Shown here piece by piece: positions 54,278 through 64,000 of a stretch of DNA of 64,000 nt. Positions within the stretch are counted from its first letter, which is position 1. Each line of letters opens with the position of its first letter. The notes under the pieces were generated by a model. That model was not told where the DNA came from and ran no database searches. It saw only the letters and a program-made list of their open reading frames with translations. Position numbers and translations under genes: made by a program. Source of the DNA: Lateolabrax maculatus (taxonomy: Eukaryota; Chordata; Actinopteri; Acropomatiformes; Lateolabracidae); NCBI GenBank assembly GCA_031216445.1, contig CM062212.1:7501-71500 (forward strand), written 5' to 3'.

Positions 54278-54837
54278 TGTGATGGCCATAGCTGTGGCCA
54301 CAAAACCCTAAATTTACCGGTGCTGCTGCTGGTGCTGCTGCTGGGAGCTGGGAATGCCTGGCAAAGGGATCTCAGCCATTTTATAGAAGGAGAGTGCTGA
54401 TTGGGCCAACCCGAAGGGCCGGCACACCATGGGGGGGGGTTTAGTGCTTTATTGTTTATTTTCTTTAGACAATTAAGTAATTTCATTTGGTTTGGTTAGT
54501 ATAGATTAGATTAGATTTATTCTAATGAGTTGATTTTTTCTGATTTGCTTTGTTTGTAAATTATCTGTTGTCTTTGGTGTTCAGTGTTTATGTTAACCCC
54601 TCTTGTGTTTAGTATGGGCTGATCACCCAATATATAAGTTCCCCTCTTGTGTTTAGTCAGTTAGGTCCGTCTTGTCTTTGGTTAGTTTGTTCAGTTGACT
54701 TTTGTACAGTTCTGTTAATTTGACCTCTTTTATGGGCCCAATCCTTGTTTTGTCGTTTCTTACGTTGGGTAAATAAAAAAACCCTTTTGAAAATTACTAT
54801 CTGTTGTCCTGTTGTCCGACTGACTCGGTCCCTCACA
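54278..54837 (+). mobile_element. solo LTR
   Basis: 560 bp with inverted ends TGTGA...TCACA, a TATA box TATATAAG at 54631, and AATAAA at 54772 followed by a GT-rich stretch. Flanking ATGAC / CTGAC is a one-mismatch 5 bp target duplication. No internal retroviral or gypsy sequence adjoins it, so it looks like the product of LTR-LTR recombination. The promoter points rightward. Confidence 0.7.
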
Positions 54838-55740
54838 CTGACCATTAAGAGCTTTGTAGGAGGAGGAGGATTTTAAATTCTATTCTGGATTTTACAGGGA
54901 GCCAGTGCAGAGAAGCTCATATTGGAGAAATATGTTCTCTTTTGCTGGTTCCTGTCAGTACACAAGCAGCAGCATTCATCAGCTGGGAAGTCTTTAAAGA
55001 CTTATTGGGGCAGCCCGATAATAAGGAATTACAAAAATCCAATAGTCTGTTAGCCAGCTGGATATCTTGTGGTGGAGGGGAACAAGACGCACACCGCCCA
55101 CCATTTTTCCTGCTGCCAACCACAGCTCATAACTTAATAATGTTTTATTTCATAGAACTATTATCTGTGTTAATATAAAATCTCTATCTCTTTATCTATC
55201 TAATAAATGTAGTGGAGTAGAAGTATAACGCAGCAGAAAATGGAAAAATGCAAGTAAAGTACAAGTACCTAAAGCTGAACTTCAGTAGAATACTGCAGTA
55301 AATGTATTGAGTTACTTTCCAGCACTGCTTTGTGTGTATTTGGGTTTAATATCATGAGTCACTGTTTTCTGATGTTGAACAGATGTTAACCAGCGGGTCT
55401 GTTTCTGCACATCAAACATCACATTAACCTTCATCCTCTGTCAGCTGTTTGTTCTGCAGGGGAAATCTAATCAGCTGGATTGTTAAACTGCAGACCAGCT
55501 GCTCCGACTGTTTACTGACTGTTGATAAAATCAGATCGGATCATTTTCTGTCACTTTAACATTTGTTCACTTTGATCAGCTGATGACATCAAACTAACAA
55601 CTTTCTCTAAACTGAAGGTTAATTCGGTCAGCTGCTGTGTGACTGTCCAGTCAGCAGGCTGCTGGGACCTCCGCACCTCCCCTCTCCCTCCTCGTCCTCC
55701 TCCTCCTCCTCCAGTCCTTCAGATTCAGTCTGACTGAACA
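54838..55740. other. intergenic, 5' of the cox8 gene
   Basis: A GGAGGAGGAGGA block and a repeat phrase (ATTCTGGATTTTACAGGGAG, CCAGTGCAGAGAAGCTCATA, 54880-54920) resemble common fish elements. A (TCC)n run (55690-55712) and (CAT)n run (55756-55780) lie just before the gene. Confidence 0.45.
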
Positions 55741-55859
55741 GCTCAAAGTGAACACATCATCATCATCATCATCATCATCAACAACTGAGAACAAAAAGTA
55801 ATCAGCAGCAGCCAATCAGAGTCCAACAGGTGCTGCTCAGTGAGCTGGTTGCTGTGACG

Positions 55860-58505
55860 ATGGTGAGCACCGTCCTGAGGATGATGGGAAATATATCTGT
55901 GTCGACTCTGACGCGTCCCAAAGAAATCCTGAAGGACACAAAGAGGATGATCTACAGCAAACCTCCCCGAAACAAGATCGGAGCCGTGGTGAGTCACTAA
56001 AAATACTAACTAATAACTAACTAATGTGGGAAATGAATTGTGTATATGTACATATATACAGTCTATACACTTGTATGTGTGTGGGGTGAAAGGGTCACTG
56101 TGTGGATCCTGCCCGTGTTCCTGTAATCCGGCTTCTGGTGATCCTGCAGAAACCAGCTGTTTATCTAAATGTGACTCATTAACAGCTGGTAGGATTCAGT
56201 ATTGTTTTATGTTTTCTTCATTTATAGAGCTTTATTTTCTTTTTTAAAAATCTTTATTTTGCTTCTAGCGCATTTTGTATAGGAGAGACATTTTGCTCAG
56301 TGTCAGTGCTTGGCCATAGTAGCGTAGCAGTAACGTGTAAGTCTACATATAACGTCAGCAGTTGAAACCAGCCTCCAGCATCTTTTCTCAAGCTTCAGAA
56401 TCACCTCTGGTTATATATTTCCATCATGCGGCATAAGGACTAGAGAGAATCCTGTGGAATCATATTTAAATTTGTGTTGTTGGAGATAAACGGATGATAG
56501 GTTTTATTCAATCAAAGTTAAAATAACGTGTGTGCGCGCATGTGTGTATACACACACACAGTGGGTACGGAAAGTATTCAGACCCCTTTAAATTTTTCAT
56601 ACTTTGTTTCATTGCAGTCATTTGCTAAAAGTCAAAAAAGTTCATTTTATTTCTCATTAATGTACACTCAGCACCCCATCTTGACAGAAAAAAAACAGAA
56701 ATGTAGAAATTTTTGCAAATTTATTAAAAAAGAAAAACTGAAATATCACATGGTCATAAGTATTCAGACCCTTTGCTCAGTATTGAGTAGAAGCACCTTT
56801 TGAGCTAGTACAGCCATGAGTCTTCTTGGGAATGATGCAACAAGTTTTTCACACCTGGATTTGGGGATCCTCTGCCATTCTTCCTTGCAGATCCTCTCCA
56901 GTTCCGTCAGGTTGGATGGTGAACGTTGGTGGACAGCCATTTTCAGGTCTCTCCAGAGATGCTCAGTTGGGTTTAGGTCAGGGCTCTGGCTGGGCCAGTC
57001 AAGAATGGTCACAGAGTTGTTCTGAAGCCACTCCTTTGTTATTTTAGCTGTGTGCTTAGGGTCATTGTCTTGTTGGAAGGTGAACCTTCGGCCCAGTCTG
57101 AGGTCCTGAGCACTCTGGAAGAGGTTTTCTTCCAGGATATCTCTGTACTTGGACGCATTCATCTTTCCTTCAATTGCAACCAGTCGTCCTGTCCCTGTAG
57201 CTGAAAAACACCCCCATAGCATGATGCTGCCACCACCATGTTTCACTGTTGGGATTGTATTGGGCAGGTGATGAGCAGTGCCTGGTTTTCTCCACACATA
57301 CCGCTTAGAATTAACGCCAAAAAGTTCAATCTTCGTCTCATCAGAAGAGAGAATCTTATTTCTCATAGTCTGGGAGTCCTTCATGTGTTTTTTGGCAAAC
57401 TCTATGCAGGTTTTCATATGTCTTGCACTGAGGAGAGGCTTCCGTCGGGCCACTCTGCCATAAAGCCCCGACTGGTGGAGGGCTGCAGTGATAGTTGACT
57501 TTGTGGAACTTTCTCCCATCTCCCTACTGCATCTCTGGAGCTCAGCCACAGTGATCTTTGGGTTCTTCTTTACCTCTCTCACCAAGGCTCTTCTCCCACG
57601 AATGCTCAGTTTGGCTGGACGGCCAGGTCTAGGAAGAGTTTTGGTCGTCCCAAACTTCTTCCATTTAAGGATTATGGAGGCCACTGTGCTCTTAGGAACC
57701 TTGGCCAGATCTGTGCCTTGCCACAGTTCTGTCTCTGAGCTGCTTGGGCAGTTCCTTCGACCTCATGATTCTCATTTGCTCTGACATGCACTGTGAGCTG
57801 TAAGGTCTTATATAGACAGGTGTGTGCCTTTCCTAATCAAGTCCAATCAGTTTAATTAAACACAGCTGGACTCCAATGAAGGAGTAGAACCATCTCAAGG
57901 AGGATCAGAAGAAATGGACAGCATGTGAGTTAAATATGAGTGTCACAGCAAAGGGTCTGAATACTTATGACCATGTGATATTTCAGTTTTTCTTTTTTAA
58001 TAAATTTGCAAAAATTTCTACATTTCGGTTTTTTTCTGTGATGATGGGGTGCTGAGTGTACATTAATAAGAAATAAAATGAACTTTTTTGATTTTAGCAA
58101 ATGGCTGCAATGAAACAAAGAGTGAAAAATTTAAAGGGGTCTGAGTACTTTCCGTACCCACTCTATATATATATTAATATGATGTAATATTAATCATATT
58201 AAGTTTTAATCAGTTTAATATGACTGAGTCTAAAAGTCTGAAAGATTAAAGATTAAAAGCCAGATTAAAGACTAGATCAAAAACCAGATGAAAGACTAGG
58301 CTAAAAACTATATTAAAGATTAGATTAACATCTTTTTATGCTTTATTCTCTGCACATCATTTATTTTATGTTTCACTGCTTTCTCTAACAGCAAAGTTTC
58401 TTTGTTATGTCGGTGTTTGCGGTGGCCATGTTGACTCCAGCTGCCTGGATCCTTCGCCACCTGCCGGAGTACCGCCAGAGGTCAAAACAAACCCCAAAGA
58501 CCTGA
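55860..58505 (+). CDS. cox8c: cytochrome c oxidase subunit 8 (COX8C-like), two exons
   Basis: Exon 1 (55860-55988, 43 codons) and exon 2 (58392-58505) splice in phase 0 to 80 residues. The N-terminus (MVSTVLRMMGNISVSTLTRP) is basic and Ser/Thr-rich, as expected of a mitochondrial presequence. The mature part begins near IYSKPPRNKIGAV and has one membrane helix, SFFVMSVFAVAMLTPAAWIL. It ends RHLPEYRQRSKQ. The KPP-x-x-KIG and P-A-x-W-I-L-x-H-L-x-x-Y-R pattern is diagnostic of COX8, the small inner-membrane subunit of complex IV. Calling it the 8C paralogue rests on synteny with ubr7 and is less certain. A Tc1 transposon fills much of the intron. Confidence 0.85.
56557..58167 (-). mobile_element. 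Tc1-type transposon with ~220 bp terminal inverted repeats
   Basis: The left end GTGGGTACGGAAAGTATTCA and the right end (reverse complement) GTGGGTACGGAAAGTACTCA start inverted repeats running about 220 bp. Each contains an outer and an inner direct repeat (AGTATTCAGACCC), the IR/DR plan of the Sleeping Beauty/Tc1 group. TA dinucleotides flank both ends; the left end has a CA expansion. The arms differ at few positions, so the insertion is fairly recent. It lies in the cox8 intron. Confidence 0.92.
56764..57684 (-). pseudogene. Tc1 transposase, near-complete but N-terminally broken
   Basis: A 306-residue frame retaining the GRP-type linker (LPRPGRPAKLSIRGRRALVR), a second helix-turn-helix, and the DDE catalytic motif: SSDETKIELFG (first D), QQDNDPKHTA (second D), SPDLNPTEHLWRDLK (E at the usual spacing). 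The natural start MRSKELPKQLRDRTVARHRS lies at about 57765 in another frame. A short deletion around 57690-57710 removes the end of the first DNA-binding helix and shifts the frame. The catalytic core looks intact, but a full-length protein cannot be made without the shifted part. Confidence 0.92.
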
Positions 58506-58507
58506 TC

Positions 58508-58548
<41 letters not shown>

Positions 58549-58612
58549 TCATCACATCCCAGAGTACCACCAGAGGTTAAAACACCCAGAGACTGATCTT
58601 CATCATCAACAC
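58466..58612 (+). repeat. cox8 exon-end duplication separated by (ATC)n
   Basis: GAGTACCGCCAGAGGTCAAA with the following GACCTGATCTTCATCATCA recurs as GAGTACCACCAGAGGTTAAA with GACTGATCTTCATCATCA at 58562-58606. The copies are separated by a (ATC)n run (58508-58546). The second copy is non-coding. Confidence 0.88.
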
Positions 58613-58722
58613 AAACAGCTGGAGGAAGTTCCCTCATTAATATATTATAAACTTTGATCAATAACTGTATCAGATACATTTTTCACATCCTTGATATTAA
58701 ATTAAATCTGCAGGTTTTACAA

Positions 58723-58728
58723 AATAAA
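58723..58728 (+). terminator. cox8c: cox8 poly(A) signal
   Basis: AATAAA about 220 bp after the stop. Confidence 0.55.
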
Positions 58729-58759
58729 ATTCTGAACAGGTTTCAGTTTTAATGAGACT

Positions 58760-59630
58760 GAAGCTTCTTATTTTATTGTGACAACATAAATATTGTTGAT
58801 GACATCCTAAATATTTTATTATGACATCTGTAGAACAGAGCTGTCATTTCAAAATAAGAGCAGCCTGTTTCTATCCTCACAGTACTTTATTTTGTTAAAA
58901 ATCCTTTCCAGCATGTTGAGCTATATGTTGGCTCTTCATCAGCATCTTTTTTCCTTCTCTCTCTGGTTAGAAAACTTTCAGAGTTGTTCTGAACTTTGTA
59001 CAAACAGGAAGTGTTTGTGTTTGAAGATAAAATAAAGCTTCAGTTTGTGTGTTTGTGTTTGAGCAGGAAATGTCTGTTTAGTTTGTTCTGCTGGATTTTA
59101 GAGTTAATCACTTCCTGTTAGAAAACATCAGTTCCCACAGAGACGACGTGATTAAATCTGATAGACTCTGAGCTGAGAGGGAGGAAGAAATCATCATCAT
59201 TGTCATATCTGAAAAATCTGAAAAGTTTTAAAGTGAAAGCCTTTTTACAGAATCGGCTGATTCACTCGGAGCTGTCATTAGACATAAAACAAAATGTTTT
59301 ACAGATTGAATGAATCTTTATTTGAATTATTTTATAGTTTAATATAATAAACAACAGTTCTGGGTGCAGTAATGATGCCTCCACATGCAGAAAATTTTAT
59401 GTTTAAATGAAGAAAAACTGATCACGTTTCAAACTGGAGAGAAAGAAGTTAATTCAAGTGATTATATGAACTTATACGATTGTGAATCAGTGATTATATT
59501 GTGGCAGCCTGACATACAATCAGATATGTGTTCACTTTAGACAGTATATAAAGTTATGATAAGGTTAATACTCAGTCTGCACAGACTGAAGATGACTGAG
59601 GGACATTATGAGATTTATTCAGAAATCGGA
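58760..59630. other. intergenic, no gene
   Basis: Anonymous AT-rich sequence. No exon, RNA gene or element recognised. Confidence 0.5.
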
Positions 59631-59631
59631 A

Positions 59632-59765
59632 TCGGAATTGGGTTTATTGCCAAGTAGGTTTTCACATACGAGGAATTTGCTGTGGTGTATTGGTGCGTAA
59701 CAAGTACAGACAAGTACAGACAAGACAAGTAGTGCAAGGTGCAAGGGTATGCATAAGTGTCGTAT
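59632..59765. repeat. retroposon-tail-type repeat
   Basis: GGAATTGGGTTTATTGCCAA, GTAGGTTTTCACATACGAGG and AATTTGCTGTGGTGTATTGG form a phrase typical of fish LINE/SINE 3' ends. Short ACAAGTACAG units follow. Confidence 0.5.
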
Positions 59766-59779
59766 TTTAAAGTACTACA

Positions 59780-60728
59780 GTGCTAGTGCTAAGTAAGTTG
59801 TTCTTTCTTGTTCTTAGTCTTTCACATCCAATGTGGAAAACTGTACAGCCAATTCTATTTGTCATAGTGTACCGCGCTCCTGGTCCGTATTCTGATTTTT
59901 TAGCAGAATTCTCAGAGTTTTTAACAAGTTTAGTCCTCAAAACAGATAAAGTCATTATTGTAGGTGATTTCAATATTCACGTGGACGTAGATAATGATAG
60001 CCTTAGTTCTGCGTTTATCTCACTATTAGATTCGATTGGTTTCTGTCAGAGTGTAAACAAACCCACTCATTGTTTTAACCATACCCTCGATCTTGTTCTG
60101 TCATATGGAATCGAAATTGAAGATTTAAAAGTCTTCCCACAAAATTCTGTCTTATCAGACCATTATTTAATAACTTTTGAATTTATATTACTGGACTATA
60201 GGCCATTAGTCAAGTCAAGTCAAATCAAGTCAGTTTTATTTGTATAGCGCCAAATCATAACAAAAGTTATCTCAAGACGCTTTCACATAGAGTAGGTCTA
60301 GACCATACTGTTTAAATATTATTTACAGAGACCCAACAGTTCCCACCATGAGCAGCACTTGGCGACAGTGGCGAGGAAAAACTCCCTTTTAACAGGTAGA
60401 AACCTCGAGCAGAACCAGGCTCTGGGTGGGCGGCCATCTGCATCGACCGAGTTGGGTTGAAAGGGGAGGAGAGAGGGGGAGAGGGGAGACAGAACAGGAG
60501 GAGAGACAACAAATCAGACTAATAATAATAACAACTGCAGCAGTGAGTGTGGAGCAGGAACATGGGGGCAGTAGACGGCCGGCAATCACATTAGGCAAAC
60601 ATTCCTTTAGTAGATGCCTGTCTGATAGTGCTGTAGCTAAATTTAAAGAAGTGATTCCATCGGCATTTAATTCAATATCATGTCTCAATGTAACGGAGGA
60701 AATGTCTAATATTAAATTACTATTTTAG
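59780..60728 (+). mobile_element. LINE endonuclease fragment split by a repeat insertion
   Basis: Reads VYRAPGPYSDFLAEFSEFLT, then VIIVGDFNIHVDVDNDSLSS, LDLVLSYGIE and VLSDHYLITFEF, the GDFN and SDH motifs of an L2/Rex-group AP-endonuclease. After a 379 bp insertion the frame resumes with FSRCLSDSAVAKFKEVIPSA. Only this endonuclease-linker part of the LINE is present. Confidence 0.85.
60210..60588 (+). repeat. GTATAGCGCCAAATC repeat, defined insertion with 6 bp duplication
   Basis: The LINE sequence CATTAG (60204-60209) is repeated at 60589-60594, exactly bounding a 379 bp copy of this repeat. That fixes the element ends at TCAAGTCAAG...GGCCGGCAATCA and shows it moves as a discrete unit. Confidence 0.88.
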
Positions 60729-60949
60729 TTAATTATTAGAAGTAAATTAAGTTATTATTCACATCAGTCTGTTACACTGTAAGACAACACTCACACATCA
60801 GAATTAAACTCAATGTGACCTAGAATGTCACCTGTGTGATGTCACAAGTTTCAAAGGGGAAGGGATGTTCTGATTGGTTGTCTCTGTTTCTTGTCTCATA
60901 TAAATCATCAGGGCAAAACAAAGGTCTCTGAACACTCCTGCCCTCCTAA

Positions 60950-61660
60950 GAGACTCTCCCGAGACCCTCCCAAGATCCGAGGGAAGTTACCTAGAAAGGT
61001 GAACTACGAAGCAAGTTGGACACAGCCAGACTTTCTGTGTGTTAGTCGGCTCACATCAGAGATCTTTGGCATCACAACGGTGGTGATCAACTTCCTTTGT
61101 TAGCGAGGCTTTCGTTTCACTTTTACATACATTTTTCAAAGTGAAATTAATGTTATGGATTGAATATTATCTGTGATAAATACCATATAATATATAATGT
61201 AATGTGAGATGTGACAGTGAGACAGTGCTGATGAAATATTGAGCCGAAACCTGATTTGAGATTTATTTGGTTTATAAATCTTTTACAATTTCAGAGGTGC
61301 TTCTGAGCACAAATAGCCCTGCTGGTTTAAATGTTTATGATAAAATGTATCTATGAGTAAGGTGTGATATGAAGTGAAATTAAATGTGTGAGCGGCATAA
61401 TTTATTTTCTACAATCTGGCTACAGATGCGCACATTCTCTCTCGTTTGTTTTTAAGGTTACCAACCTTTGTGTGGGAAGTGGCGTACGCCTCTATCAGGC
61501 CCCGTTTTGTGCGTATGCCACAGTTATAAATGAGGCCCCAGGTCATGTGTGCAGCATCTGTTACCATGGCGATCTAGCCAGGTTAAAAGAGAGCCACCTT
61601 CATGACATTGAAAACTCTGGTTTAGGTCTCAACACACCCACTAACCCATTAATCTTGTTT
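60950..61660 (+). repeat. compact copy B of the 31.5-33.8 kb dispersed element
   Basis: Has GGTGAACTACGAAGCAAGTT, CTTTGGCATCACAACGGTGG, TGAATATTATCTGTGATAAA, TGTTACCATGGCGATCTAGC and AGGTTAAAAGAGAGCCACCT in the same order as copy A, without the nested insertions. Confidence 0.75.
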
Positions 61661-61674
61661 CATAGTTCACCCCT

Positions 61675-62150
61675 TTGTTGTTGCTACTGTGGCTCCTGTT
61701 GCTGTTGTTGTTGTTGTTGATGATGTTGATGTTGTTGCGATTGTTGTTGCTGTTGTTGCTGATGTTGTTGATGTTGCTGTTGTTGCGGTTGTTGTTGTTG
61801 TTGTTGATGTTGTTGTTACATTTGTTGCTGTTGTTGCTTTTGTTGTTGTTGATGTTGTTGTTACAGTTGTTGCTGTTGATGATGTTGTTACTGTTGTTGT
61901 TGTTAATGTTGTTGCTGATGATGTTGTTGCTGTTGTAGCTGTTGTTGTTGTTGTTGTTAATGTTTTTGCTGTTGTTGTTGCTGTTGTAGCTGTTGATGTT
62001 GTTGCTGTTGTAACAGTTGTTGCTGTTGTTACAGTTGTTGCTGTTGTAATAGTTGTTGCTGTTGTTGTTCCTGTTGTTACAGTTGTTGCTGTTGTTGTTG
62101 TTAATGTTGTTGCTGTTGTTGTTGATGTTGTTGCTGTTGTTGTTTCCTGC
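61675..62150. repeat. 480 bp GTT/GCT/GAT trinucleotide tract
   Basis: Almost every triplet is GTT, GCT, GAT or a one-base variant over about 475 bp. Frames are therefore open for up to 188 codons as runs of Val/Ala/Asp or Leu/Met. These do not look like genes. The tract starts just past the end of copy B. Confidence 0.95.
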
Positions 62151-62199
62151 TCTGTTTGTACTGTTCTCTTGTTACTTCAGAAGTTTCCTAAAACCAGAA

Positions 62200-63250
62200 A
62201 ACAGAATCTGTCAATAAACTTTATGGAAACATTTTCACTATTTTGTTGTTGTTAACTTGTTGCTTAGTGAATTCCTAAATTTTCTTTTTGAACTTACTTA
62301 TATTAAATTTGGTCAACAGCCTTCAGTACATTTGTTCTGGTCCTCAGGACATCAGGTGACAGAACGCTGTGCTGTGATTGGCTGAAGAGCTCCTCCTGCT
62401 GTCTGCAGGTGTGAAGTACAGTTTATTAAAAGATAAGAAGTGACACAAGAACAACAGCAATACATTTAAAACCCACCTAAATAAATATATTCAAATATGA
62501 ACAACCAACCAACTTTTCTGTTTTGATTACCTGAAGAATAAATAAGAGATTATTCAATCTGTGAGATTATTAACAACGATGACTTTTCAAACATGGCTGC
62601 CATGATTACTTATCATGTTTATTCTCAATGTGTGTCCAGATGTAGAGAAGTTAACATTTGTCCATCCACTCATAGTTTAAATAGGTGCTGGGAATTTTCA
62701 AATCTGCTCTGTGCTGAATGGAGTCAGTTAAACCACCTTCAACTTCAACCTGTCGTCCCCCCTGAAGGTCTTTATGTGTCCACCACAGAACGTAAGTATG
62801 GGGGGTTTGTTTGTTCAGCTGATACTATTATTTAAGTCCTTTGTTCTACATTTTTATTTTATCTAGTGGAGGTATGAGGTCAATCAGCAGGGCTTTTGAA
62901 AAGAAGTCTCTCTCTCTCCCTCTCTCTTCCTCTTTCTCTCTCTCTCTTCTCTCTTCTCCTGGGACCTTCTATCTATCCCCTGGCTTGCAGTGCCTCATGC
63001 AGACGTTTGGATTCGTATTATCGTCCCTAGAAGATTCAGCCTCTCCTCTTTCTATCTCTCCCTAGTCTGCATGTTATCCTGTCTCTGTCCCTTTTGTGTT
63101 TGTTTGTCTCTCCTCTCAATTTGAATGCTGTGCTGTCTCTCATGTGTTTGTGTGGCTCAGGTCCTCTTCCAGGTCCCCATGGTGGAGAGGAAGTCCTGTA
63201 GCTCAGATCCTTTTCCAGGTCCTGGGGCTCAGGTCCTCCTCCAGGTCTCC
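62200..63250. other. intergenic, no gene; CT-rich block
   Basis: A CT-rich stretch lies at 62907-62960. GTCCTCTTCCAGGTCCCCAT and related GGTCC-type words recur at 63170-63250. No coding exon supported. Confidence 0.45.
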
Positions 63251-63254
63251 ATTG

Positions 63255-63700
63255 TGGAGAGGAGTACAGAATAACCTTCTCCACCCCCACCAGTCTGGTT
63301 TCAAGGCAGGCCACTAAACGGAGACTGCCCTCCTTGCCGTGAGACAGGAACTTCTAGAACAGCCTCCTTATCCTCCGTCATCATCCTGCTGGACTCTTCA
63401 GCAGCCTTTGACACAGTGAACCACCAGATCTGAGGAAACCCTCCATTCCTCCCACAGGAGTCGGCACAGGTTCTGGTCTAGGTCCTGGTCCAGGCTATTG
63501 TCTACTCGCGCCTAGACTACTCCAACTGTCTCCTGGCTGGTTTGCCTGCAAGTGTCATCTGACTTCTTCAGCTAATCCAGAATGCGGCAGCCCAGCTGAT
63601 CTTCAACCTACCCTAGTTCTCCCAATCCTACACCTCTCTTCAACACCCTCCACTAGCTACTGGTGGCTGCTCCAATCAGATTCAAGGGCTTGAATCCAAT
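63255..63700 (+). mobile_element. L2/CR1-like LINE reverse transcriptase fragments
   Basis: Frames read NNLLHPHQSGFKAGH, then SSVIILLDSSAAFDTVNHQ (the D of RT motif A). After an internal deletion comes VYSRLDYSNCLLAGLPASV and LIQNAAAQLI, the post-palm part. The YxDD block between is missing. Confidence 0.8.
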
Positions 63701-63799
63701 CAGATTCTTGGGCTTGTGCGAGTGCTTATAATGGGACACACGTGAATTGCGCAGTGCTAAAACAACGACAACTTGCATTTTCAAACTGTGAACCACGCA

Positions 63800-64000
63800 A
63801 AGGTTGTTTAGGACTGTAAAACTCAACCTAAAGGCATACCTGGTGGTCTCCTAATACAAAGCCTGCTTATTGACTCTAACCTGGACTTTTTATGTCTTAC
63901 TGAGAGCTGGCTTAACCGTGACATACCAAACTTGACAAATATTCCAGGATACACTTGCCTCAGGAAAGACAGAGCAATAGGGAGGAGGAGTTATAATATG
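63800..64000 (+). mobile_element. LINE endonuclease start, cut by the window edge
   Basis: Reads LLIDSNLDFLCLTESWLNRD and IPNLTNIPGYTCLRKDRAIG, the N-terminal AP-endonuclease motif (xxxTExWL with catalytic Glu, then the RGGG-type loop) of fish L2/Rex LINEs. The element continues beyond 64000. Confidence 0.75.

Noticed and set aside
56816..57784. Plus-strand frames across the Tc1 element
   Set aside because: Shadows of the transposase on the minus strand.
61675..62150. Possible CRISPR array from regular repeats
   Set aside because: Trinucleotide slippage without spacers of constant length, in an animal genome.
61689..62255. 188-codon open frame across the GTT tract
   Set aside because: Open only because the trinucleotide repeat lacks stops. 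Composition is Val/Ala/Asp repeats with no domain.
1..64000. tRNA, rRNA or other structured RNA genes
   Set aside because: I saw no sequence with tRNA A/B boxes in proper spacing or rRNA core words. A covariance-model search was not possible.

Overview
This window looks like teleost (ray-finned fish) nuclear DNA. The genes are split by GT-AG introns, several intact genes match vertebrate orthologues, and the spaces between them are packed with fish-type mobile elements and simple repeats. There is no bacterial-style gene packing and I see no CRISPR array.

Five host genes can be assembled exon by exon. trim50 (24.27-30.16 kb, minus) is a nine-exon RING/B-box/coiled-coil/PRY-SPRY E3 ligase of 489 residues. 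lyset/tmem251 (35.24-35.63 kb, plus) is a small Golgi membrane protein. gon7 (38.25-38.69 kb, minus) is a KEOPS subunit in two exons. ubr7 (39.80-52.63 kb, plus) is a UBR-box/PHD-like protein of 377 residues in eleven coding exons. A cox8-type subunit (55.86-58.51 kb, plus) has two exons. The block lyset-gon7-ubr7-cox8 matches the human chromosome 14q32 neighbourhood (LYSET, GON7, UBR7, further on COX8C). gon7 and ubr7 are head to head and probably share a promoter.

0.8-7 kb is a junkyard of exon shards: a C2H2/Ulp1-protease gene remnant, an ADAM10 exon, two TP53-like shards in opposite orientation, and several unidentified exons that also exist in inverted duplicate with their intron sequence. 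7.7-16.2 kb is a degraded endogenous retrovirus on the minus strand (5' LTR, primer-site-like sequence, broken pol, polypurine tract, truncated 3' LTR) with an L1-like LINE inserted in it. 17-24 kb holds an L2-like fragment, an unidentified exon-like remnant, a roughly 2.2 kb intronless minus-strand reading frame with two frameshifts that I cannot identify, and dispersed repeats. 26-37 kb and 53-64 kb carry LINE fragments, a hAT-like MITE with a clear target duplication, a solo LTR, a Tc1-type transposon with long terminal inverted repeats, and a 480 bp GTT-type trinucleotide tract. A 5'-truncated L1 with a 13 bp target duplication sits in a ubr7 intron.

The host genes are functionally diverse: gastric/tripartite E3 ligase, mannose-6-phosphate pathway, tRNA t6A modification, histone or N-degron ubiquitination, and respiratory chain. 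They look linked by conserved synteny, not by a common pathway. The features most worth following up are the unidentified 19.4-21.6 kb frame, the TP53/ADAM10 exon-shard cluster, and repeated local duplications of exon ends (lyset, ubr7, cox8).
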